Source of the DNA: a virus
DNA length: 26,065 nucleotides
Virus record (IMG/VR): IMGVR_UViG_3300010389_000112
Coordinates: 1-26,065 of that record
Strand: one strand, 5' to 3'
The position numbers were made by a program, and so were the translations under genes. Positions 14,971 through 22,697 of the stretch are shown here, one piece after another. The notes below the pieces were generated by a model, which was not told the origin of the DNA, searched no databases, and was given only the letters and a program-made list of their open reading frames with translations. Position 1 is the stretch's first letter. Each line of letters begins with the position of its first letter.

Positions 14971-16068
14971 TCAGGCCACGAGACCCCCAAAGGGACTGTT
15001 CACCGTAAGCTCGACCATTGGGATCAGGCGAGCGTCGCTGTAGGCAAGGCCCCAGTTGGTAGGAGTTGCCAGCTGGGCATTGGTCGGGCCATCAAAAGCG
15101 CCATTCCAAGTGGTGCCAGGGATGTGCATCAGGTTGCTGTAGTGCACAGCAACTGCATCCTGCAGCGATTGGATATTGCGATCGGTCTCGATACGAACCG
15201 GGAACTGATCGCCAGTCACCACGCTGCCGTTGCCGAACAGGTAGCAGACGAACTGCTCTTGCTCGCCGACGCCACCGCGGATTGGCATCTGGCTGTCAAC
15301 GATCACCTGCAGGCCCATCATGAAGCCAACGTCGGACCGGGTGACACCGATACCGCCGCCGCCCCAGGTCACAGGGCCGCCAGTGGATAGCGCATTGGTC
15401 GAGAAGGTCAGCGCACCGACCTGCTCGAGGTATGCAGCCACAGTTGGGTGCATTGCGATGGTGGTCAGGCTGCCAGCCCGATCACCCAGCAGGTACTTGG
15501 CCTCGGTGATGTTGGCCGCGGTCAGGTAGTTTGCCTCAGACGCGCCGGTTGTGACCGACTTGTTCAAGGAGTTGGTGGCGTTCAGCGGACCGCTAGGACC
15601 AAGCAGACCAGTCAGCTGCGAAAGCAGCTTGGCGGTCATCTTGCGATCCATGTCAGCAGCAAGCTGACTGCGGAAGTGAGCCAGAGGATCTTCGCCGGTT
15701 TGATACCGGCTGAGATCATCACAGCTGAACATGAAGCCGCGGTACGTGTGAGTGGCGTACTGCGTCGAGGCGGTTACCTTCTGGCTGGTGAAGTAACCAT
15801 TGCCATTGGTGCCCCAAGTATCGCTAGAGGAAATCACTTCCTCGGTAGCGTTGATCGGGTCAAAGAATGGCACCTCAAGGCGGCTGCCGACAATGCCGCT
15901 AAGACGTGCATCACGCAGAAGCACACCCGAGCGGATGAAAGCAGAACGCTCAAAGATCTCCTCTGCCAAATAACGGGCAAAGGGAGCAGAGGTGGCTAGC
16001 CGAGTGGCCGACCCGATGTCAGACGTAAAAGTTGATGCAGGATTAAGGTTGCCAGGGAAAATGCCCAT
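14971..16068 (-). CDS. Major capsid protein
   Basis: 365 residues, directly after a scaffold-like gene and followed by a terminator. The N-terminus is Ala/Ser/Thr-rich, then RYLAEEIFERSAFIRSGVL and LEVPFFDPINATEEVISSSD. The centre has THTYRGFMFSCDDLSRYQTG and a long helix (HFRSQLAADMDRKMTAKLLS), like the spine helix of HK97-fold coat proteins. Later parts contain AMHPTVAAYLEQ, IVDSQMPI and VCYLFGNGSVVTG, elements typical of the A domain and P loop region. No N-terminal delta domain or protease gene is visible; the separate scaffold explains this. It forms the icosahedral shell. There is no clear ribosome site before the ATG at 16068, which is odd for a strongly expressed gene. Confidence 0.85.
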   Translation of the reverse strand: MGIFPGNLNPASTFTSDIGSATRLATSAPFARYLAEEIFERSAFIRSGVLLRDARLSGIVGSRLEVPFFDPINATEEVISSSDTWGTNGNGYFTSQKVTASTQYATHTYRGFMFSCDDLSRYQTGEDPLAHFRSQLAADMDRKMTAKLLSQLTGLLGPSGPLNATNSLNKSVTTGASEANYLTAANITEAKYLLGDRAGSLTTIAMHPTVAAYLEQVGALTFSTNALSTGGPVTWGGGGIGVTRSDVGFMMGLQVIVDSQMPIRGGVGEQEQFVCYLFGNGSVVTGDQFPVRIETDRNIQSLQDAVAVHYSNLMHIPGTTWNGAFDGPTNAQLATPTNWGLAYSDARLIPMVELTVNSPFGGLVA

Positions 16069-16107
16069 CGGTCTGTAAGGTTGTTTTTACGATGGCGACC
16101 CACGGGG

Positions 16108-16821
16108 TCAAGATGCCTGAGCTTTGAGACGTGCCGCAAGCTCAGGGTTAGTTGCCTCAAGCTCCACGATCTTCGTGAAGTTCTTTGAGACGTAGGGGTT
16201 ATCTCCACCACCAGTGGAGACAGGTGTTGAGCCACTGCTGCCCATTCCACGTGCTCCGCTGCCAGCGAACATGTATGCAAACTGGCTATCAGGAGCCTTG
16301 AGGTTATTCAGGAAAGATCCAAGATCGGTCTCGACGCCCCCATCGAGCGCAACCACGGAACCATCCTTCAGCCTCAATTTGTCCTTTAGCAGTGCGTACA
16401 TATGCTCTGACTGCTGAACGCCTGCCTGCTGAAAAGCAGAAACGGCGCGAGCTTGAATGGTTGCCTGCTGATGGGCCGCGGCCATCTCTTCCTTCTCTCG
16501 CTGCAGTTGAGCAATCTGCTCCTGCAGCTGTGAGTTGGTTGCGGTGGCTTCCTTCCAAAGCGGCAGATACTCGCCTTGCTCTTGGAGCTTGGCTTCTTTC
16601 TGCTTCTTGGAATTGGCTTGCAGATCGGCAATCTGACGCTGTAGGTCTTCAACCTGTTGAAGCATCTTCTTGTTTACCTCACCCTTGCGTCGGCTGTCTT
16701 GTTGGACCAGCTCAAGCTTCTGACGAAGCAGGTTGGGGTCGTCGGATTCGGCTGCACGTTGCTGAGTCACAGACTCTGCAGATTGTTCATCCGTCACGGA
16801 CGGATCGAAGGTTTCAGACAT
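16108..16821 (-). CDS. Capsid scaffolding protein
   Basis: 237 residues, immediately upstream of the capsid gene. It is charged and helical, with no cysteines: residues about 30-125 form a near-continuous coiled coil (NLLRQKLELVQQDSRRKGEV, LQEQIAQLQREKEEMAAAHQ). A hinge follows, and the C-terminal part has Gly/Ser-rich loops (GSGARGMGSSGSTP). The last 30 residues (NPYVSKNFTKIVELEATNPE and then LAARLKAQAS) are the capsid-contact type end seen in other scaffolds. Length, composition and position match phage scaffolds that direct shell assembly and leave before packaging. No protease motif is visible. I am confident of the role, not of a named family. Confidence 0.8.
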   Translation of the reverse strand: MSETFDPSVTDEQSAESVTQQRAAESDDPNLLRQKLELVQQDSRRKGEVNKKMLQQVEDLQRQIADLQANSKKQKEAKLQEQGEYLPLWKEATATNSQLQEQIAQLQREKEEMAAAHQQATIQARAVSAFQQAGVQQSEHMYALLKDKLRLKDGSVVALDGGVETDLGSFLNNLKAPDSQFAYMFAGSGARGMGSSGSTPVSTGGGDNPYVSKNFTKIVELEATNPELAARLKAQAS

Positions 16822-16859
16822 ACAGTGGTTAGGGCTTCAGGCGCTCCACGGGAGCTATT

Positions 16860-18080
16860 TCAGAGTGTAACCGGCTTGAAGCGCCCGACACCATTCGCGT
16901 CCCTGTTTATCAAATCCCTCAGCGCAACTTCTGGCCGCGTGCCGCTTCTTACCGCCTTCTGAAATCTCTCCGCACGAATGCTGCCAGCATTGCCGCCACC
17001 AAAGAACATCTGCTGAGTGGTGCGGTTCGACTGCGCCAAGAAGTCGGCATAGGTTGGCGGCTTGCCATCCTTGCCCTTGATGTCAGTCGAGACCCGGTAA
17101 AGCTTGCTGCCCTTGACCTTAAGCTTGGTTTTGTACTCTCGGCCAGCTGGTAGATCATCACGCGTTGGCGAGACCTGCAAGCCTGCTCTAATGTCCGCAG
17201 CTTCGTCAGGGTCAACAGCGACGACTCTGCAGCGGCAGTTGATATGAAGCGGCCACTCCGGGGCGTCGCTTCGCTTATCCCAGCGCTGGCCATCAAGTGG
17301 CGCGCATGTCGGGCATGTCTTGCTGTCGAGCGCAGCAACCCACTCCCACTGCAGACCGCTTAGCTGTTCTTCGTTGGCGCGAAACACCTCCTCGTTGACT
17401 TGGCGGTTTGCATCTTGAACCGCAGTGCGCGCGATCGCTCGCTCCTCGGCCAACACACGTCGCGTTGCCGTTGGACCTTGAGTGTTCACATACTCCTCAC
17501 CATTGCGCGTCGTGGTGCTGATAATGCTCTTGGCAATGTCCTCTGTTGACTGGCCCTCAAGGATTCCGCGCGTCACAACCTTATTGATCACGTCCTGATT
17601 GGTGCGCATCCACGCCGAAACTGGGCTATCAGGCGTCGTCGAGAACAGGTCAACCACACGCTGATTATTCACCTTTGACTCAAGCGCAGCGCGCACGCTG
17701 TCTTGCACGTTCAAACCAGGAAAGCCGCGGTCAACAGCCTCAGCAGTTCTAACCTGAGCAGCAGGCACGCTAGCGCCAGAAGCCTCAAGCATCTTCACCG
17801 CTTCGGCCGCCATCTGCGGTGCCTCCTCAGCTAACTGCGTCTCTAACTGATTCAGAAACTCTTGGTTGTAAGGCCCAAGCGCATCCAGAATCCGCGGTTG
17901 CAGTTCGCGCCATGCACGTTCACGGAACAGATCACCAGGCGGCGGCAAGCTGGCCACCAGATCCTGCACACGCTTCATCGCAACCAGCAGTTGCGGCTTC
18001 AATGCCGCCACCAACTCTGACTCACGATTGGCCAGTGCAAACGCTTGGCTGATGAACAGTTTGAGTTGCCGCTCGTTCAC
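16860..18080 (-). CDS. MuF-like minor head protein (head morphogenesis)
   Basis: 406 residues from a GTG at 18080. Residues about 150-290 are the MuF / SPP1 gp7 domain: helices with ILEGQSTEDIAKSI and RRVLAEERAIARTAVQDANR, then LDSKTCPTCAPLDGQRW and WPLHINCRCRVVAV. Cys256, Cys259, His279, Cys282 and Cys284 could bind a metal. The C-terminal part has PTYADFLAQSNRTTQQMFFG, common in this family. The N-terminal 120 residues are helical. It contacts the portal and is thought to be injected or to help DNA exit. Its start faces a plus-strand gene 31 nt away, and a set of small genes separates it from the portal, which is unusual for the pair. Confidence 0.88.
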   Translation of the reverse strand: MNERQLKLFISQAFALANRESELVAALKPQLLVAMKRVQDLVASLPPPGDLFRERAWRELQPRILDALGPYNQEFLNQLETQLAEEAPQMAAEAVKMLEASGASVPAAQVRTAEAVDRGFPGLNVQDSVRAALESKVNNQRVVDLFSTTPDSPVSAWMRTNQDVINKVVTRGILEGQSTEDIAKSIISTTTRNGEEYVNTQGPTATRRVLAEERAIARTAVQDANRQVNEEVFRANEEQLSGLQWEWVAALDSKTCPTCAPLDGQRWDKRSDAPEWPLHINCRCRVVAVDPDEAADIRAGLQVSPTRDDLPAGREYKTKLKVKGSKLYRVSTDIKGKDGKPPTYADFLAQSNRTTQQMFFGGGNAGSIRAERFQKAVRSGTRPEVALRDLINRDANGVGRFKPVTL

Positions 18081-18111
18081 CGCTTAGCCTGTTTGTAGCC
18101 ATAGCCTACGC

Positions 18112-18261
18112 ATGACCCGCTACACCTACATCGGCAAACAGCGCTTTCCGATTGAAGAGAAGGAAGCACCTGCGCCTGTAGAGCAGCCCAAGCGCCGCCG
18201 CCGCTCAGCCAAGACAGAAGAGCCGACGCTAGAAGTCGAGGCCACAGATGAAGTCGATTGA
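18112..18261 (+). CDS. Small basic/acidic plus-strand protein
   Basis: 49 residues, ATG at 18112 to TGA at 18261, on the strand opposite to nearly all other genes. The sequence begins MTRYTYIGKQRFPIEEKEAP and continues with a run of four Arg (KRRRRS) and an acidic tail. The N-terminal 'RYTYIG' start resembles small phage neck or accessory proteins, but I cannot name a family. It overlaps the next plus-strand gene by 14 nt, so the two are likely one transcript. No minus-strand ORF of usable length competes here. There is no clear Shine-Dalgarno sequence. Confidence 0.6.
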   Translation: MTRYTYIGKQRFPIEEKEAPAPVEQPKRRRRSAKTEEPTLEVEATDEVD

Positions 18262-18421
18262 TCTGATTGCAGATTCGGCCATCGGCACATTCGTTGCGCT
18301 GATGGCCGTTGAAGTCTTGGTGAAGCCGATCGCGATCAGGGTTGGCCGCTTTCTAGTGCGCAAGGCGGATCAGCGTTTCACATGGATCCCGGATTGGCTG
18401 CACAAGGGACCGATCGAATAG
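18248..18421 (+). CDS. Small plus-strand membrane protein
   Basis: 57 residues, ATG at 18248 to TAG at 18421. Residues about 8-30 (ADSAIGTFVALMAVEVLVKP) form one hydrophobic helix, followed by a basic amphipathic part (RVGRFLVRKADQRF) and a WIPDWLHKG end. GAGG lies about eight bases upstream. It could be a single-span membrane protein, holin-like or accessory to lysis, but no family is recognised. Its stop is two bases from the stop of the convergent minus-strand gene (18424). The pair with the 49-aa gene is an isolated plus-strand unit. Confidence 0.65.
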   Translation: MKSIDLIADSAIGTFVALMAVEVLVKPIAIRVGRFLVRKADQRFTWIPDWLHKGPIE

Positions 18422-18423
18422 AC

Positions 18424-18654
18424 CTAAGACGGCGCGCCATCAGTCGGGATCAGCAGCGCAAGGATCACCGCAATATAAGCATCGACGGCACGCTGCAGAT
18501 CGTCGCTCACTTTCTGGCATGAAGGGTTTGCGCTTGCAGATGGTTGAAGCCTTGCCAGCTTTGCGCATTCGACACCAGCGAACCAAAACACACTGAGCTG
18601 AGCGATCATGATTCCGCCAAGCATTATCAGCAGCAGCTGCCGTGTCTTGATCAC
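18424..18654 (-). CDS. Small membrane protein (possible lysis accessory)
   Basis: 76 residues from a GTG at 18654 that overlaps the upstream stop by 4 nt (GTGA). It has an N-terminal hydrophobic segment (residues about 7-28, LLLIMLGGIMIAQLSVFWFA), two cysteines (CAKL, SCQK) and a second hydrophobic segment near the C-terminus (VDAYIAVILALLIPTDG). A short hydrophilic stretch lies between. This could be a two-span membrane protein or a signal-anchored periplasmic one. The position next to a coiled-coil membrane protein is like some holin or spanin gene groups, but no motif proves it. No endolysin is in the window. Confidence 0.65.
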   Translation of the reverse strand: MIKTRQLLLIMLGGIMIAQLSVFWFAGVECAKLARLQPSASANPSCQKVSDDLQRAVDAYIAVILALLIPTDGAPS

Positions 18655-18911
18655 CTATTTCGCCTGCTATCAATTATGTGCTCCAAGCCAGAAATGCGAG
18701 ATTCGTGAGCCTGCAACCTGTCGTATATCTCCCGCTTGTTTTGGCGTAGATCTGCATGAAGATCACCCAGCTTTTCGCTCAGGCTTTCAACTGCCACCGT
18801 CAATCGCACCACAGCCTCGCGCGTTTCACTATTGCGACGACTGAATGATGTATAGGACAGGCCAACGAAGCTCAGCGACGCGCCAAGACCAGCAGCAAGC
18901 ACCTCGATCAT
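18651..18911 (-). CDS. Membrane-anchored coiled-coil protein (XhlA-like layout)
   Basis: 86 residues. ATG at 18911 is chosen because AGGGGAAAGG precedes it; a TTG at 18917 is the longer alternative. The first 20 residues (MIEVLAAGLGASLSFVGLSY) form a hydrophobic helix. The rest (LTVAVESLSEKLGDLHADLR, EIYDRLQAHESRISGLEHII) is a heptad-like coiled coil. A coiled coil plus one membrane span is the general layout of haemolysin XhlA-like and some spanin proteins, though here the membrane helix comes first rather than last. It overlaps the next gene by 4 nt. The function is unknown; a lysis or envelope role is inference only. Confidence 0.65.
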   Translation of the reverse strand: MIEVLAAGLGASLSFVGLSYTSFSRRNSETREAVVRLTVAVESLSEKLGDLHADLRQNKREIYDRLQAHESRISGLEHIIDSRRNR

Positions 18912-18965
18912 GGCCAACGCCTTTCCCCTAAGGGTAACGGTCTTGACGTTTTGCTAAGGCCGAGA

Positions 18966-19241
18966 CTAGCTGCTGCGCTTGGCTTTACGCTTGCGCTGCT
19001 TGTCCTGTTCGCGCTTGGCCATGCCTTGATTTAGAGCAGTGCGAGCAATGGCCGCGATGGCAATGCGTACCTGAACAGATGCCGAGATTGCCTTTAGGCC
19101 TTTGCGCAACAATCGGCGGCCTGTAACGCTGCAGTATTGAACCGCGGCCTTGGCAACCTCACTAAGCTCGCCTGGCCTCTCAAGCCGCATGATCAGCAAT
19201 GGCAAGGCCAAGAGGCCGATAGCAAGAAAGAGCAAGCCCAT
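18966..19241 (-). CDS. Small membrane protein with basic tail
   Basis: 91 residues. ATG at 19241 overlaps the portal stop by one base (TGATG); a GTG at 19244 in frame is a second choice. Residues 1-18 (MGLLFLAIGLLALPLLIM) form a hydrophobic span or signal anchor. Then come a helical basic region (LLRKGLKAISASVQVRIAIA) and a strongly basic C-terminus (KREQDKQRKRKAKRSS). No family is recognised. It is translationally tied to the portal and starts a group of three small membrane proteins that lies between portal and MuF genes. The basic tail could bind DNA or membranes. Real because of coupling and coding style. Confidence 0.6.
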   Translation of the reverse strand: MGLLFLAIGLLALPLLIMRLERPGELSEVAKAAVQYCSVTGRRLLRKGLKAISASVQVRIAIAAIARTALNQGMAKREQDKQRKRKAKRSS

Positions 19242-20773
19242 CACTCTTCAGGGTTCACTTCCTCCTCATTCTGCTCAGCCTCATCCTCCTCTTCTTGCTC
19301 TGGCTCAGGTTGCTGCTGCGGCAACATCGAAACCATCATGCCGCCGCCACGCTCCTGCTCAGTTAGCTCAATCTCCCGCTCAATGTCGATCTCTGGCAGC
19401 ACCTCGCCTTTCTTGAGCATCTCAAGCAAGGTCTGATGGGTGATCGCACCATTGCTCCACAGTTGCATGTACTGCTGGATCTGGCCGGAATCTAGAACCT
19501 GCAGATCAAAATCTCGATCAAGCATCACCTCAGGCGCTTCGATACCGATATAAGCGCCTGCCATGTCCATCGCCATCTGCAACGAAGTCTGCAGGTTCTT
19601 GCTGACGATGGCGATAAGGCTGTCTGAGTCTGTACGCGAAAGTCGCTTGCTCTCAGCCGTTTCGCCCGCCACCTTCTGCGCAAACAGCGTGCTGATGCCA
19701 AGGTTGGACATCTGAGACTCAAGTTGGCTGATAAATGACTGCTGCGCGGTAAACGCCGAGCTAGCGGGCTCCACGTAGCGGCCATCCCCCTCAGGCGGCA
19801 GCATGATCAGGCTGTTGGCCGACAAGCCGATCGGGCCAGACTCATCGAAGCCCTTCAGCATCAGGATCGGCAACGCAGCAACATGCAAGCTGTGGCACAG
19901 ATCGGCCACTCTTTGCGCGTGGCTGATGTTTAGGTTGGCGATAGGCAGCAACGGGGGCTTACTGATGAACTCCGCCACCTTCTGGCTATAGACAGGCGCA
20001 AGCGGGATCATGCCAAGGCTGCTCTCGCCTTCTTGGTAGATCACCCACCCTTCGTCATCATTGCCGCGGCGGTAGACACGCCAGCGGCCAGGCTCAAGCA
20101 CGCGCACCTGACGCACAAGCTCATCACCGAACTCGCCTAGCGGTTCGCTCACCACCTCGTTGATCCGCACCATCGTGATCGGTGCGATTGGACTGTCGCC
20201 ATCCTTCCGCCAGCCAAGGATCTGCTTGGCGTCAACGTGGATGAAGTACGGCCGCAAGCCGAGCATCCGCTCTGCAGCCAGGTTCGGCGCAGGCTCAGTG
20301 CTCGGATAATCGACCATCGTTGCAGCGTGGCCGTAGAGCAGGCTGCTGATCACGAGACGGCGCGCGTAATCGTCGATCGTGGTGCCGTAGCCGTCAACGT
20401 TCTCCGCAAAACTTTCCCAGAACGGATCAACCTCGCCAGCCTCATCCTTGCTCACTAGCTGGATTGGCTTACGCAGCAGCAGACCAGCCGCCTGCTCGGC
20501 AATGCGAGTGGTGAATGGCGAAAGCGTCGCGTGATAAATCCGCCGTCGCCATGTCTCCTCATCTTCCTCTGGTTCTCGCGGGATGTAGGTATCCGCGTGC
20601 AACCGCAATGCCTGCGTGCCACCAACGCATACATCAATTGGGAACCATTGCTGGCTCATCTCCAAAACCGGACCCGCCAACCAACTTGGATCATTGCCAG
20701 GGTTGCGCTCAAGCGTCGGGTCAAGCGGCTCCTGGCCGTTGAACACACCTGACGGATACGGATGGTGGGTCAC
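19241..20773 (-). CDS. Portal protein (DUF4055-type)
   Basis: 510 residues from a GTG at 20773. The N-terminal region has QALRLHADTYIPREPEEDEE and WRRRIYHATLSPFTTRIAEQ, then GLLLRKPIQL, the opening pattern of DUF4055 portals. The middle contains YARRLVISSLLYGHAATMVD, FIHVDAKQILGW and ADLCHSLHVAALPILMLKGF. Residues about 340-420 hold the long helix region (FISQLESQMSNLGISTLFAQ and SKRLSRTDSDSLI). The C-terminus is very acidic and Gln/Glu rich (PEPEQEEEDEAEQNEEEVNP). It forms the twelve-fold ring at the capsid vertex through which terminase pumps DNA. The gene is separated from terminase by a plus-strand gene. Confidence 0.88.
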   Translation of the reverse strand: MTHHPYPSGVFNGQEPLDPTLERNPGNDPSWLAGPVLEMSQQWFPIDVCVGGTQALRLHADTYIPREPEEDEETWRRRIYHATLSPFTTRIAEQAAGLLLRKPIQLVSKDEAGEVDPFWESFAENVDGYGTTIDDYARRLVISSLLYGHAATMVDYPSTEPAPNLAAERMLGLRPYFIHVDAKQILGWRKDGDSPIAPITMVRINEVVSEPLGEFGDELVRQVRVLEPGRWRVYRRGNDDEGWVIYQEGESSLGMIPLAPVYSQKVAEFISKPPLLPIANLNISHAQRVADLCHSLHVAALPILMLKGFDESGPIGLSANSLIMLPPEGDGRYVEPASSAFTAQQSFISQLESQMSNLGISTLFAQKVAGETAESKRLSRTDSDSLIAIVSKNLQTSLQMAMDMAGAYIGIEAPEVMLDRDFDLQVLDSGQIQQYMQLWSNGAITHQTLLEMLKKGEVLPEIDIEREIELTEQERGGGMMVSMLPQQQPEPEQEEEDEAEQNEEEVNPEE

Positions 20774-20848
20774 TTCTTGCCCAGACTGCGCTTTAGGCCA
20801 GTCTACGTTTCAGGCACCGCCAAACTGAGGCAAGCATTATTTACAGCG

Positions 20849-21010
20849 ATGAATGATTGGCACACTGCACGCGAGTTTGCTGTTGAAGCTGCAAAGCGTG
20901 AGATCATGCGCTGCGATGACGTAGAGAAACTTCGGTATCTCTGCTTCAACTTGATGCTTCAAACTGAAGCACTCAAGGAGATGGTTGGCGACATGCTGCT
21001 TAATGGCTAG
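20849..21010 (+). CDS. NblA-like small protein (putative phycobilisome-degradation adaptor)
   Basis: 53 residues, ATG at 20849 to TAG at 21010, on the plus strand between terminase and portal. Sequence seen: MNDWHTAREFAVEAAKREIM, a CDD turn, then EKLRYLCFNLMLQTEALKEM and VGDMLLNG. This is two helices joined by a short turn. From memory, the NblA family has an F, nine residues, V, then a turn with S or D, F/Y-L eight residues later, and M-M...K in the last helix. This protein follows that spacing apart from a three-residue gap. The position of the phycobilisome-binding lysine of Anabaena NblA appears to be Gly here. The function is therefore a hypothesis. Its stop shares the palindrome CTAG with the terminase stop. 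An in-frame ATG at 20762 lies inside the portal gene and is unlikely. Confidence 0.6.
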   Translation: MNDWHTAREFAVEAAKREIMRCDDVEKLRYLCFNLMLQTEALKEMVGDMLLNG

Positions 21011-22377
21011 CGCAGTCTGCGCCTGCCAAGCATCTTGCTCTTTTCGCTGATGCGCCTTTGGATCTGAGCGCGATCACCGCTTGCTGTCTGCCATGGCTTC
21101 ACTTGGTTGAACGCGCCAAGGATCAGGTAGCCAAGGCCATCAGTCCAGTGCTCGATACCTGCAGACTTGTCGATCACGTAGTCTTGCGTGCCTTCTTTGT
21201 ACGTGACGTTCTTGAGCGCCTTGATCGTGTGCTTACAACGCGGATGGATGAAGAGACGGATCTGACCGTCGGCCGTCTTCACCATCCAGTTGGTGCTGTT
21301 GATCTTGTCTTTTACGGCCCAAGGATGCTTGGGGCTGATGCACTGGAAGCCATAGCGGCGGATAATGCCATGGTCCGTTTCACCTGCTGCGCTGGTCTTA
21401 CGCGCTGATCCTGTCGGGTCTGGGTAGGCGACGATATGGCGACCGGGGAATCTTGCCTTGAGCATGGCGCACACCTCATCGGTGTTCGACTGCTTCACAG
21501 TGATTTCATCCCAGACATGCAGAGTGTCACCGACACGACTGCCCAGAACGCCAGCCATAACACCAACGTTAAAGTCAGTTCCCCAATAGATCTCTCCGCC
21601 GATGTCTTTGACTTCTGCTGAGATGTTGTCGTCGCTGAAGTCGGGGTAGACACGACCCGAAAGCGTCTCAAACGAGGCTAGGTATTCCTGGCGGAATGTG
21701 CGATCGTCGAGTGTGCGCTTGGCCGCGGCCACCTCTTCTGGCGGGACGTTGCCGCCTTCGATCGTGGTGAAGCTAAAGGTCTGCCAGTCTTCTTGGTCGT
21801 GCGCCTGCTCCCAAAGATCATGGAACCAGTTGAGACCTGCTGGTGTGGTGATGAACCAAGCCGGGCCGCCTTGGTCTGACAATGCAGGGCGTAGCACCAT
21901 CTCCCACGCTTCCTGCTTGACGTAGGCGGCTTCATCAATGATCAGGCTTGAGAGGCTGACGCCACGCAACGCATCGGCGGAGTCGGCACCTTTGAGCGCG
22001 ATGATGCTGCCGTTGGTGAGTTCAACTGAGAGTTCTGATTCGTTCTTTTTGGCGAACATCTCAACGGGCACCATCTCGCGCAGCTGCCGCCATGCGATCT
22101 GCTTCGCTGATTTGTAGGTCTGGGTGACGTACCAGTTAAGGCTGCCTGGGTTTTGGATTGCCCAAGCAACTAGGCGAGCGATGCAAAGGTAGGTCTTGCC
22201 AAAACGACGACCTGAACAGAGCAGCTTGAAGCGCGAGTCTGAATCCCAGACCTGCCGCTGCGGTGTTGTGAGCGAGCGGTAAAGATGATCGGCAAGCGGC
22301 CGCCAGTCTTTTTGAGGAGCGCCGATAATCGGCGTTTCAAGCAGAGTCCCGCCTGGCAAACCGTCGAGAATGCTCAC
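21007..22377 (-). CDS. terL: Terminase large subunit
   Basis: 456 residues from a GTG at 22377 that overlaps the small subunit stop (GTGA). The N-terminal ATPase has a Walker A CSGRRFGKT at residues 54-62, a Walker B LSSLIIDEA at 142-150 and the coupling ITTP at 176-179. The C-terminal RNase H-like nuclease has YWGTDFN (Asp268), YPDPTG (Asp320) and HWTDGLGY (Asp413), the three acidic metal ligands. Length and motifs fit a complete, active enzyme. It binds the portal, cuts concatemer DNA and drives packaging. Whether packaging is by cos or headful cannot be told from this sequence. Confidence 0.95.
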   Translation of the reverse strand: MSILDGLPGGTLLETPIIGAPQKDWRPLADHLYRSLTTPQRQVWDSDSRFKLLCSGRRFGKTYLCIARLVAWAIQNPGSLNWYVTQTYKSAKQIAWRQLREMVPVEMFAKKNESELSVELTNGSIIALKGADSADALRGVSLSSLIIDEAAYVKQEAWEMVLRPALSDQGGPAWFITTPAGLNWFHDLWEQAHDQEDWQTFSFTTIEGGNVPPEEVAAAKRTLDDRTFRQEYLASFETLSGRVYPDFSDDNISAEVKDIGGEIYWGTDFNVGVMAGVLGSRVGDTLHVWDEITVKQSNTDEVCAMLKARFPGRHIVAYPDPTGSARKTSAAGETDHGIIRRYGFQCISPKHPWAVKDKINSTNWMVKTADGQIRLFIHPRCKHTIKALKNVTYKEGTQDYVIDKSAGIEHWTDGLGYLILGAFNQVKPWQTASGDRAQIQRRISEKSKMLGRRRLR

Positions 22378-22697
22378 TCAAAAACCCTGGCTATGCGTGC
22401 CGCGGTATTTATGCAACCGAGCGCCACATGAGGCTGATTGCTCTTGCGTGCTTCTTTTTGAAGAGTTGCGAGCTGTGAAAGCAGTTCCGCTACAAAGGTT
22501 TTGCGGTCAATCTCCCAGTCTTCTTTAAGCAGCTCGCGTGCCTTGGAAATGTAGCTGTCAATCTGGCGAGGTTGGAGCCCCCATTCATTTGCGCCGTATT
22601 GCACGCATTCAGATCGTGTGGCGCCATTGGCCAGCAGTCGAGCAATGCGGTTAACCCGCATCTCGATTTTGACAGAGGTGGAGCCTTTGGCGGGCAT
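22374..22697 (-). CDS. terS: Terminase small subunit
   Basis: 107 residues, start TAATG overlapping the stop of the Mom-like gene. The first half looks like a helix-turn-helix: VNRIARLLANGATRSECVQY and GLQPRQIDSYISKARELLKE. The second half is helical (EIDRKTFVAELLSQLATLQK, NQPHVALGCINTAARIARVF), the usual oligomerisation part of small terminases. It is coupled to the large subunit by a 4-nt overlap. It should bind the packaging-start site and load the large subunit. The family is variable, so the call rests on the helix-turn-helix pattern, size and position. Confidence 0.8.
   Translation of the reverse strand: MPAKGSTSVKIEMRVNRIARLLANGATRSECVQYGANEWGLQPRQIDSYISKARELLKEDWEIDRKTFVAELLSQLATLQKEARKSNQPHVALGCINTAARIARVFE

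Noticed and set aside
15448-15999. 183-codon open frame on the plus strand opposite the capsid gene
   Set aside because: An antisense shadow of the well-supported capsid frame, with no start site or family pattern.
17431-17438. One GCGATCGC octamer (HIP1, typical of cyanobacterial genomes)
   Set aside because: A single copy in 26 kb is near chance expectation and cannot support a host call.
18440-18673. Alternative minus-strand frame of 77 codons
   Set aside because: It competes with the 76-aa frame, which has membrane segments and a 4-nt overlap with its neighbour; the alternative has neither.
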